Positions 51,521 to 58,711 of a stretch of 64,000 nt of DNA are shown piece by piece. Positions within the stretch are counted from its first letter, which is position 1. The number at the start of each line of letters is the position of its first letter. The stretch is from positions 1 to 64,000 of the forward strand of contig CALMTT010000401.1 of the NCBI GenBank assembly GCA_937872615.1. The letters are read 5' to 3'. The translations under genes and the position numbers were made by a program. Origin of the DNA: an uncultured Verrucomicrobiaceae bacterium. GTDB lineage: Bacteria; Verrucomicrobiota; Verrucomicrobiia; Verrucomicrobiales; Verrucomicrobiaceae. The notes beneath the pieces were generated by a model. That model was not told where the DNA came from, ran no database searches, and saw nothing but the letters and a program-made list of their open reading frames with translations.

Positions 51521-52777
51521 TCAGGCTCCGACGACACTTTTGATATGCTTCGTCGATCCCGCGAAGCACTCGTGCACATAAGTCATGGCCTTCTTCACCT
51601 TCGCTTGGGCTGCTGGATAATCCGCGTCGATGGCAAAGAGCGTCTCGGCGACCTTCTCGACGGGCGTCTCGTCCATTTCGAGCAGCCACTCGGGCAGGCC
51701 GATGTCTTTGAACATCCAGCATTTCGGCGAGTGGAACTCGGAGTAGGTGTGGATGATCGGCGTGCCGTTCGCGAGGGCGATGATGGGCGAATGCGGCTCG
51801 TGGCAGACGATGGTGTGGGCACGGGCGAAGATGGAAGCGGCTTCATCGGCGTTCCAGAACGTGTCGAGGTTCACGACGTGCTTCTGGATCTCCGGCGGCA
51901 GCGGATCGTGGATGAGGCGCTTGTTGTGGCCCATTTCTTTGATCGTCTCGGGTGCGATGAGCACCTTATGGCCGGTCTTTTTGACCCAAAGCGTCACAAG
52001 CTCGCGGAACTTCGCCGCGCGGCGTTCATCATCGGCGATCTGCTTTGGCGTGGGATGCAGCGGGTTGAGCTTCTCCGGTCGCGGATCGTCCACGCCGGGG
52101 TATTTCGGCGTGTTCGTGCGGATCATGACGGTGATGAACTTCTTCTCCTCCAAACCGAGCTTTTTCATCGTGGCGAGCCCGCGCTCGTCATCGCGCACAT
52201 CGATCCCGAAGCAGCCATCCGGACCGAACTCCGCCTTCACGCCCGCGCTTTGCAGAATGCTCAGCGTCTTCGTTTCCCGCGTGTAGATGAACGAAGCGGC
52301 ATTCAGCAGCTCGATGCGCTCCGCCGCGCCCTCGCCCTGCACCATGGTGGGGAAGAAGGACTGGCCGAAGAGGCCGTAGCGCCGCCCATGCTGGCGGCAG
52401 AACTTCATGTAGCTGAGGTCCTGGCCCATGCCGGAGTTGCGGATGAAGAGATCGCAGCTTTCGATCACGTCTTGGAGCTTGAGGTCCTTCTCGCCTTTGC
52501 CGTCGAGCTTGCCTTGCAGGAACTCGACCTTCGGAAAACGAGCTTTGAGCATCGCGAGAATGCGCTCGTCCACTTTCATAGCCCACACCATGACCTTCAC
52601 CTCCGGCAGATGCTGCTCCAGCACACGCAAGGTGCCCGGTGTGTGGCCGATGTCGCCGATGTTGATCGTGTCCCAGGCCGATTGCAGCACGAGGGTCTTC
52701 GGTTTGCCATCGGCGGCAAAAACGGAGCCGCCGAGCGCGGCGGTGACGGCGGAGATGAAATGACGGCGCGTGGGCAT
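51521..52777 (-). CDS. Exported polysaccharide pyruvyl transferase family protein
   Basis: A 418-residue protein that starts with a Tat-like signal (MPTRRHFISAVTAALGGSVFAA) and continues with a polysaccharide pyruvyl transferase-type domain (SAWDTINIGDIGHTPGTLRVLEQHLPEVKVMVW, FIRNSGMGQDLSYMKFCRQHG, VCHEPHSPIIALANGTPIIHTYSEFHSPKCWMF). Family members transfer pyruvyl groups from PEP to glycan sugars in the cytoplasm. An exported form is odd, since PEP is not expected in the periplasm, so the biochemical role may differ. Same strand as the adjacent exported oxidoreductase. Confidence 0.78.
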   Translation of the reverse strand: MPTRRHFISAVTAALGGSVFAADGKPKTLVLQSAWDTINIGDIGHTPGTLRVLEQHLPEVKVMVWAMKVDERILAMLKARFPKVEFLQGKLDGKGEKDLKLQDVIESCDLFIRNSGMGQDLSYMKFCRQHGRRYGLFGQSFFPTMVQGEGAAERIELLNAASFIYTRETKTLSILQSAGVKAEFGPDGCFGIDVRDDERGLATMKKLGLEEKKFITVMIRTNTPKYPGVDDPRPEKLNPLHPTPKQIADDERRAAKFRELVTLWVKKTGHKVLIAPETIKEMGHNKRLIHDPLPPEIQKHVVNLDTFWNADEAASIFARAHTIVCHEPHSPIIALANGTPIIHTYSEFHSPKCWMFKDIGLPEWLLEMDETPVEKVAETLFAIDADYPAAQAKVKKAMTYVHECFAGSTKHIKSVVGA

Positions 52778-52828
52778 GATGGTGGAGACCTTGGAAAGGT
52801 CGGTGAAACGCCGTTTTGGACAGGAACT

Positions 52829-53887
52829 TCAACCGTTCTTCAGCGAGGCCATGTCGATGGAGAAACGATACTTCACATCGGAATTCAGCAGGCGCTCGTA
52901 GGCCTCGTTGACCTGCTGGATGGCGATGACCTCGACATCGGACACGATTTGATTCGCGCCGCAGAAGTCGAGCATCTCTTGCGTCTCGGCGATGCCGCCG
53001 ATGAGCGATCCGGCGAGGCGTTTGCGGCCCAGCAGCAAGCCAAACGCGGCCACGGAGAGCGGATTGCTCGGCAGACCGACGAGCGTGAGCGTGCCGTCGG
53101 TGACGAGCAGGTTCAGGTAGGCATTGATGTCGTGATCGGCGGAAACGGTGTCGATGATGAAATCGAAGCTGCCGGCGTGCTTTTGCATCTCGTTCGCGTC
53201 GCGGGTGATGACAACCTCATCAGCGCCGAGTCGCAACGCGTCGTCTTTTTTGCCAGCGGAGGTCGTGAGCACGACTGTGTGTGCTCCGAAGGCATGCGCG
53301 AACTTCACGCCCATGTGCCCGAGGCCGCCGAGACCGACCACGCCGACCTTTTTGCCCTTGATGTCGCCCCATCGACGGATCGGCGAGTAAGTTGTGATGC
53401 CCGCACAGAGCAGCGGCGCGACTCCGGCGAGGCTCAGGTTTGCAGGCACCTTCAACGCGAAATGCTCGTCCACCACGATGCTGGTCGAATAGCCTCCGTA
53501 GGTCACCAGCGCGGTGCCGTGTTTGTCCGGCGAATTGTAGGTGAAAGTGGCGTGCGGGCAGAACTGCTCAAGGTTTGCGGCGCAGCTCGGGCATTTTTGA
53601 TCGGAATCAACGAGGCAGCCCACGCCCACGATGTCGCCCACGCGATGCTTCGTGACTGCCGAGCCGATCCTGGTCACACGGCCGACGATTTCATGCCCCG
53701 GCACGCACGGATAAGTCGTGGGCACCGCGCTCCACTCATTGCGTGCCTGATGCAAATCCGAATGGCAGACACCGCAGAACAAGATGTCGATCTCGACATC
53801 ACGATCCGTCGGTTCACGACGCGGGATGCTGGTGGAGGCAAGAAGCGAGGTAGGGCTGGAGGCAGCGAAGGCTTTAGCTTGGTTCAT
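52829..53887 (-). CDS. Zinc-dependent NAD(P) alcohol dehydrogenase, cinnamyl-alcohol type
   Basis: A 352-residue medium-chain dehydrogenase. Catalytic-zinc motifs CGVCHSDLH and PGHEIVG are in the first 80 residues; the structural zinc lobe is DQKCPSCAANLEQFC; the Rossmann segment GLGGLGHMGVKFAHAFGAHTVVLTTS is central. The order and residues are those of the YahK/cinnamyl-alcohol dehydrogenase branch, which reduces aldehydes with NADPH. Cytoplasmic. It is 51 bp upstream of the pyruvyltransferase-like gene on the same strand. Confidence 0.93.
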   Translation of the reverse strand: MNQAKAFAASSPTSLLASTSIPRREPTDRDVEIDILFCGVCHSDLHQARNEWSAVPTTYPCVPGHEIVGRVTRIGSAVTKHRVGDIVGVGCLVDSDQKCPSCAANLEQFCPHATFTYNSPDKHGTALVTYGGYSTSIVVDEHFALKVPANLSLAGVAPLLCAGITTYSPIRRWGDIKGKKVGVVGLGGLGHMGVKFAHAFGAHTVVLTTSAGKKDDALRLGADEVVITRDANEMQKHAGSFDFIIDTVSADHDINAYLNLLVTDGTLTLVGLPSNPLSVAAFGLLLGRKRLAGSLIGGIAETQEMLDFCGANQIVSDVEVIAIQQVNEAYERLLNSDVKYRFSIDMASLKNG

Positions 53888-53960
53888 GGCGAGATTTTGA
53901 AGAGTGCGAATCGATTAACGCGTCACCTCACGCTGTCGCAACCCCGGATTCGCCAAAGAC

Positions 53961-54548
53961 TCATCGAGCGGGCAATGAGGCGATGATTCTCGCCATCTGC
54001 TGACGATGAATGCGCATGTGTGTGGCGGTCAGCGCATGCCAGCCCGCGGCATTGAGCGGGCCAAACCATGGATGCGCATAAAGAGCAGTCGTTTTCAGAT
54101 CCGGCACGGCGGCGACGGCGCTGAGCACCGCATCGCAAGAAGCTTCGAAAGCTGCCTCGACCTCGACCGTCAAATCAGTGCGAGGCTTCACGTCGGCCGT
54201 GCTTGCCGTCTTTGACGGCACCCGGCCGTGTGCGAGCGAGGTGATGACCGTGGCGAAGACTGAGTTCGTGATGCGCAGGTGCTCCAAAGTCATCCAGACC
54301 GACCAAAAACGGCTGCTGTCCTCCAAGCCACGCAGTCGCGGAATCAGCACCTGCTCGCTTCTTTGTGCGGGATCGCAAGTCGCGAGCAAAGAGCGGATGG
54401 AGGCACGTTCCTGAACAAAATGGGCCGTGAAAGCCTCACGCGAGCCAAAGAACCGTTTCAGACCAGACATGGCTCTCGCGATCCAAAGCTCTGGAGCGGG
54501 TAAACCGGCACCTGGAGCCGCCAGGGAAGGTTGTTTTGAGTTTTCCAT
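53961..54548 (-). CDS. DinB/DUF1569-like protein
   Basis: A 195-residue helical protein of the DinB-like superfamily. The C-terminal AHPWFGPLNAAGWHALTATHMRIHRQQMARI is the DUF1569-type motif, with His residues placed as in metal-binding DinB proteins. The rest consists of helices with TLEHLRITNSVFATVITSLAHG. Divergent from an HxlR regulator gene with a palindromic operator between them, so it is probably regulated by that protein. ATG 54548 starts MENSKQPS. Confidence 0.78.
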   Translation of the reverse strand: MENSKQPSLAAPGAGLPAPELWIARAMSGLKRFFGSREAFTAHFVQERASIRSLLATCDPAQRSEQVLIPRLRGLEDSSRFWSVWMTLEHLRITNSVFATVITSLAHGRVPSKTASTADVKPRTDLTVEVEAAFEASCDAVLSAVAAVPDLKTTALYAHPWFGPLNAAGWHALTATHMRIHRQQMARIIASLPAR

Positions 54549-54570
54549 GTGTTGAGGCATTCCCGCAATA

Positions 54571-54608
54571 CTTGCATAATGCAAGCGTTAAGGCTTTTGA
54601 AATGCAAG
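54571..54608. promoter_or_regulatory. Putative HxlR operators between the DinB-like and HxlR genes
   Basis: 54571-54585 is a perfect palindrome CTTGCAT-A-ATGCAAG. A second, imperfect copy starts 23 bp later (54594-54608, 11 of 15 matching, ATGCAAG half intact). They lie in the 82-bp gap between the divergent genes, right where an HxlR dimer would control both. No experiment supports this; it is from symmetry and placement. Confidence 0.6.
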
Positions 54609-54630
54609 TAAACCCGAGGCAGGGTGTGCC

Positions 54631-55002
54631 ATGCCTCGAAAATCGTCCACCAAGCCCTCCGCAGCGCCTGCACGCCGTTCGCCCTGTCCAGTTGCCTGCG
54701 GACTGGACTTGTTCGGCGACAAATGGACGCTGCTGATCATCCGTGATCTCATTCTCGGCCGCAGCCGATTCAAAGACTTCGTCGAATCGCCTGAAGGCAT
54801 CCCCACGAACATCCTCAGCGATCGTTTGGAGCGCCTGCTCGATGGCGGTGTCGTGCAGCAAATCCCCGCAGCAGACGGCAGCAAACGTCTCGCCTACCAG
54901 CTCACTGACAAAGGTGCCGCGCTGCGTCCCATTCTCCGTGCCATCCGTGATTGGGGCCTGAAATGGGAATCGGGCACGCGTGCGAATCTGGAGGAGAAGT
55001 GA
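54631..55002 (+). CDS. HxlR family transcriptional regulator
   Basis: A 123-residue winged-helix protein of the HxlR family: CPVACGLDLFGDKWTLLIIRDLILGRSRFKDFVESPEGIPTNILSDRLERL, with Cys at about 19 and 23, then the wing VQQIPAADGSKRLAYQLTDKGAALRPILRAIRDWG. HxlR proteins sense aldehydes, quinones or oxidants through a conserved Cys and control detoxification genes. The neighbouring divergent DinB-like gene and the nearby alcohol dehydrogenase are candidate targets. Confidence 0.92.
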   Translation: MPRKSSTKPSAAPARRSPCPVACGLDLFGDKWTLLIIRDLILGRSRFKDFVESPEGIPTNILSDRLERLLDGGVVQQIPAADGSKRLAYQLTDKGAALRPILRAIRDWGLKWESGTRANLEEK

Positions 55003-55005
55003 GCA

Positions 55006-55884
55006 TCACTTCAGATGCTCCTTAAACCACCCATCCACCGCGGTCACGCACTGGTCGAACCAGGGCTTTTGCATCCAGCAGCCGTGTTTGGCGTCTTTGA
55101 GGAGGGTTTGTTTGGTGGGCACGCCGAGAGACTGGAGCTTTTCGATGCCCGCTTGGTCGCGGGCGGGATTGTCGAGGTCGCCGGTGAGGAAGAGGATGGG
55201 GCCTGTGGTTTTGGTGAAATGGGTGAGCGGAGAGGCGTCGCGGTAGAGTTCGGGTGCGGCGTCGTAGAGCTTGCCGAACCAGGTGTAGCTATTGCTCTTC
55301 TCCTTCGACTTGCGCAGAGACTCGACGAAGGTGGCATTCGTGAGGTCGGTGGGACCGGCCATGATGCAGGTGGCCTGCACGGCAGCGGACACGTCCTTCA
55401 AGTCGGCCGTGAGGAAATGTTCCGGCACGGCGGCGAGCAATCCAACGAGATGTCCGCCCGCGCTGCCGCCCCACGCACCGATGCGTTGCGGATCGAGGGC
55501 GAAGCGTTTCGCGTTCGCCCGCACCCAGCGCACCGCGAGGCTGCAATCCTGCACGGCCGCCGGATACTTCGCCGCGCCTGCGAGACGGTATTCGACATTC
55601 GCGACGACATAACCCTTCTCCGCGAGCGCGAAGCCGAGGGCGCGAAAGCGTTCTTTGTCGCCGCTGATCCAGCCGCCGCCATGCACGAGCACGCACGCGG
55701 GCAGCACGGTGTCATTCTTGGGCCGGTAAACATCGAGCTTCAGCTCCTGCTCGGGTGTCTTGCCATAAACGAGGTCGAACTCGACTTTCAGCGATGCTGG
55801 TGGCTCGGCTGGCGCTGACACCTTTTGTGCGAAGGCAGCGCTGCTGAGCGTGAAGAAGGCAAGGAAGAGGGCGGAGCGGATCAT
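55006..55884 (-). CDS. Exported alpha/beta hydrolase (esterase, BD-FAE-like)
   Basis: A 292-residue secreted esterase with signal peptide MIRSALFLAFFTLSSAAFAQ. The oxyanion-hole HGGGW is at about 70, the nucleophile is in GAWGGSAGGHLVG at about 140, the acid in LTGDLDNPARD and the His in KHGCWM near the C-terminus. It belongs to the feruloyl/acetyl-xylan-type hormone-sensitive lipase-like group. A homologous esterase gene lies upstream on the same strand (55916-56893), 31 bp away, so the two likely form an operon. Confidence 0.87.
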   Translation of the reverse strand: MIRSALFLAFFTLSSAAFAQKVSAPAEPPASLKVEFDLVYGKTPEQELKLDVYRPKNDTVLPACVLVHGGGWISGDKERFRALGFALAEKGYVVANVEYRLAGAAKYPAAVQDCSLAVRWVRANAKRFALDPQRIGAWGGSAGGHLVGLLAAVPEHFLTADLKDVSAAVQATCIMAGPTDLTNATFVESLRKSKEKSNSYTWFGKLYDAAPELYRDASPLTHFTKTTGPILFLTGDLDNPARDQAGIEKLQSLGVPTKQTLLKDAKHGCWMQKPWFDQCVTAVDGWFKEHLK

Positions 55885-55915
55885 GGCGATGCGATGTGGG
55901 TGAGATGCGGGGGGC

Positions 55916-56893
55916 TTACTTGGTGAGCTTTTCGATCACGAAGTCCGACGCTTTGGCGACGATCTCATCGATGGTCGGTGTGCCCTGGCTGCTGAAGCCG
56001 TGGTTGCCGTCTTTGACCTCGATGTATTGAATGTCGGCACCGATTTCATTGCCTTTGGAGAAGAGACGGCGGGCGTTTTCGACGGAGAGCACGGTGTCTT
56101 TGTCGCCGTGGAAGCAAAGCACTGGTGTGGAGTCTTTCTTGATCAGATGCACGGGGCTGAGCAGGCGGATGATGTCGGCCTTTTGATCAGCGGGGCCGCC
56201 AAACATGAGCACAGCGCGATTCGAGCCGACGAAGCGCTCCGCGAGCTTCACATCGGTGAAGTCGGTGGCGGGATAGTGCGCGACCTCGCAGCGGAGCGAC
56301 TTTGGATCGAAGCCCGCGAGCGCTGGATCGCCGGGGAAGTCCTTCGGATCGCCGAGCGCGGTGACGAGCGACAGATGCCCGCCCGCGGAGCCGCCGATGG
56401 TGCCGATGCGCTCGGGATCGATGCGATACTGCTTCGCGTTCTTCACGAGGAAGCGCAGCGCGTCTTTGCAATCGATGGCGCTGTCAAAGGCGGTGGCCGT
56501 GGGCGAGTTCAGCCGATACTCGATTGTCGCGCAGAGAATGCCCGCCGCCGCGCAACGTTTAAAGACGCCGCTGACGTCCGGTCGCGTGCAGCGGTAGCGA
56601 TCCCCGCCTCCCCAGCCGCCGCCGTGGATGTAAACGAGCAGCGGCGCGGCCTCGCTTTTGAGCCCCTTTGGCGTCAGCAGGTCGAGCTGCAGCTTTTGAT
56701 CGCCCACGGTCTTGTAAACGATGTCCGGCGTGTGCTCGAACTCCGGAAACCACGTCGTCATCCGCTTCGCCAGTTCCGCCGAGGAAGTCTTGGCTTTGCC
56801 TTTGGCCTTCTTCGCTGTTTTGGCAGCGTCAGGTTGTTGGGCAATGGCAAGGCTGGTGAAAAGAGCGAGCGCGAGCAAGGTGAGTGGCTTCAT
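55916..56893 (-). CDS. Exported alpha/beta hydrolase (esterase/lipase-like)
   Basis: A 325-residue secreted hydrolase. The signal peptide (MKPLTLLALALFTSLAIAQQ) is followed by an Ala/Lys-rich segment (AAKTAKKAKGKAKTSS). Catalytic motifs: HGGGWGGGD at about 90, GTIGGSAGGHLSLV around 163, acid in CFHGDKDTVLS and His in DGNHGFSSQG. It resembles the next gene in family but not closely in sequence. Likely function: removal of acyl or acetyl groups from plant polymers; substrate not known. Confidence 0.86.
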   Translation of the reverse strand: MKPLTLLALALFTSLAIAQQPDAAKTAKKAKGKAKTSSAELAKRMTTWFPEFEHTPDIVYKTVGDQKLQLDLLTPKGLKSEAAPLLVYIHGGGWGGGDRYRCTRPDVSGVFKRCAAAGILCATIEYRLNSPTATAFDSAIDCKDALRFLVKNAKQYRIDPERIGTIGGSAGGHLSLVTALGDPKDFPGDPALAGFDPKSLRCEVAHYPATDFTDVKLAERFVGSNRAVLMFGGPADQKADIIRLLSPVHLIKKDSTPVLCFHGDKDTVLSVENARRLFSKGNEIGADIQYIEVKDGNHGFSSQGTPTIDEIVAKASDFVIEKLTK

Positions 56894-57026
56894 GGTCGGT
56901 GAGAACGGGGCGTTGAGTCATCGCTTATCGTCATTTGAGCCTGCTGGTTGATGCCTTCCTCGATCACAAAAGCCGAGAGGAAAAGGCAGGTGACAAGGTG
57001 TGGCAGGACAGGCGAGTATCGACGCT

Positions 57027-57224
57027 ATGTTTGCCATGCAACTGACTGCCATGATGCTTTTGCTCGCCGAGGCGGCTGCGCCGTTGAATGCCGGTCTTGC
57101 GGCGGAGGAGGAGACGAAGCGCCTGATCGGCCTCTTCGTCGTGCTCGGCATGGTGGCGCTGATTTTGAAGGGCTTCCTCATCGCGAGGTGGTTCGCGAAC
57201 CGGAAGAAACGCCGGAAAGGCTGA
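57027..57224 (+). CDS. Small membrane protein
   Basis: A 65-residue protein with two hydrophobic stretches (MFAMQLTAMMLLLAEAAAPLN and LIGLFVVLGMVALILKGFLIARWF) and a basic C-terminus RKKRRKG. The first could be a signal peptide; the second is a membrane helix. It is short and could be non-coding, but the amino-acid pattern is that of a genuine small membrane protein. ATG 57027 is chosen; an in-frame GTG at 57000 would lengthen it by 9 residues. It ends exactly where the convergent DUF1501 gene ends. Confidence 0.5.
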   Translation: MFAMQLTAMMLLLAEAAAPLNAGLAAEEETKRLIGLFVVLGMVALILKGFLIARWFANRKKRRKG

Positions 57225-58586
57225 TCAAACGAGCTCCGGCATCGGCTGCCAGCCATCGACGACGTATTGCGGACGGCCGGTGAGGTCGTTGAGGGTGGTT
57301 TTGACGGTGTCGATGCCCATGTGGCGGTAGAGCGTGGCAAAGACCTCGCCGAAGTGCACGGGGCGGTCGGTGGGTTCGCCGCCGAGTTTGTCGGTGGCAC
57401 CGATGACTTGCCCGGTCTTCAAACCACCACCGGCGAGCAGTGCCCCGCCGACACGCGGCCAGTGATCGCGACCACCATCTTTGTTCACGATGGGCGTGCG
57501 GCCGAACTCACCCCACGCGACGACGGCGACATCTTTGTCGAGTCCACGCTCGTGCAGATCCTCGACGAGGGCGCTCATGCCCTGGTCAAACAGAGGCAGG
57601 TGACGCAGGAGCTGCGGGTAGTTGTTATCGTGGAAGTCCCAGCGGCCGAAGTTCAATGTGACGACTCGCGCACCTGCCTCGACGAGTCGGCGTGCGAGCA
57701 GGAAGTGCTCAAGATTCAGCGGAGCGCCATCGCCATAGTTTTTGGCGTCGCCCTTGCCATAGCGTTCGCGGGTTTTGAGGCTCTCTTTGCTCAAATCGAG
57801 CGCGGTGAGCAGCTTGCTGGAGGTGAGCACGTTCAGCGCCTGCTGATTGAAGGCATCCATGCTGCTCACAAGACCGCTGGCGTCGATCTCACGACGGAAG
57901 TTGTCGAAGCCATCGAGCAGCGAGCGGCGGTCTTCGAGTCGGTCAAGCGTGATGCCATTGAGTTGGAGATCCTCCACACCAGCACCGTTCGGGCGGAAAG
58001 CGGAGTGCGTATTGCCTGTGTAGCCGGGATGACCGGGCGAACCGTAGGGCGGATGGCCTGCCTTGGGCGCGAGGCCGACAAAGCTCGGGATGGCCGGATC
58101 GGCCTGACCTTGCAGTTTCGAGATGACGGAGCCGAAGGAGGGCGGATCGGAAAGTCGGCCCGTGGGCGCATTGCCACCATTTGGAGGCGGTGGACGGCCG
58201 GTGTAGCAGATGAAGCTGTCGTGAGCACCATTCGGGCTGCCATACATGCTTCGGATGGGCACCAGCTTGTCCATGATCTTCGCGAGACGCGGGGCGTGCT
58301 CGGAGATGTGGATGCCGGGGACGGCGGTCTTGATCGGTTTGTAGGGCCCGCGGATCTCCAGCGGCGCATCCATCTTCAAATCATACATGTCCTGATGCGG
58401 CGGCGCGCCGCAGAGGTAGATCATGATGACGGATTTGAAGCTGCGTCCGGCTTTGGCCTCCGCCTCGGCCTTCAGCAACTCCGGCAAGGACAGCCCGCCC
58501 ATGGCGAGACCGCCGATGCGCAGGAAATCGCGACGCGAGACGCCATCGCAAAGTTTGCCGTGAGATTTGCCGGAGAGGGTGAGCAT
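57225..58586 (-). CDS. DUF1501 family exported protein (sulfatase/phosphatase-like fold)
   Basis: A 453-residue protein with a Tat-type signal (SRRDFLRIGGLAMGGLSLPELL) and the DUF1501 fold: KSVIMIYLCGAPPHQDMYDLK at about 51, PIRSMYGSPNGAHDSFICYTG, MDAFNQQALNVLTS and GEFGRTPIVNKDGGRDHWPRV. DUF1501 proteins belong to the alkaline phosphatase/sulfatase-like superfamily and in PVC bacteria are nearly always encoded next to a DUF1549/DUF1553 cytochrome protein. No such partner is seen here. Confidence 0.88.
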   Translation of the reverse strand: MLTLSGKSHGKLCDGVSRRDFLRIGGLAMGGLSLPELLKAEAEAKAGRSFKSVIMIYLCGAPPHQDMYDLKMDAPLEIRGPYKPIKTAVPGIHISEHAPRLAKIMDKLVPIRSMYGSPNGAHDSFICYTGRPPPPNGGNAPTGRLSDPPSFGSVISKLQGQADPAIPSFVGLAPKAGHPPYGSPGHPGYTGNTHSAFRPNGAGVEDLQLNGITLDRLEDRRSLLDGFDNFRREIDASGLVSSMDAFNQQALNVLTSSKLLTALDLSKESLKTRERYGKGDAKNYGDGAPLNLEHFLLARRLVEAGARVVTLNFGRWDFHDNNYPQLLRHLPLFDQGMSALVEDLHERGLDKDVAVVAWGEFGRTPIVNKDGGRDHWPRVGGALLAGGGLKTGQVIGATDKLGGEPTDRPVHFGEVFATLYRHMGIDTVKTTLNDLTGRPQYVVDGWQPMPELV

Positions 58587-58711
58587 TGGAGAAAACTACG
58601 GTTCGCGACCGCCGAGGCTTTCAGGCTGGTTTTTCTCATTCGAGAGAATTCAGTGGATACCAAAAACTTACTTTCGTGTGACTTCGCCGCGTCCATAAAT
58701 GCTGCGTTTTC

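Noticed and set aside
51545-53986. An 813-residue plus-strand frame opposite the pyruvyltransferase-like and dehydrogenase genes
   Set aside because: Shadow of two well-supported genes on the other strand; its Val/His/Gly-rich translation matches nothing recognisable.
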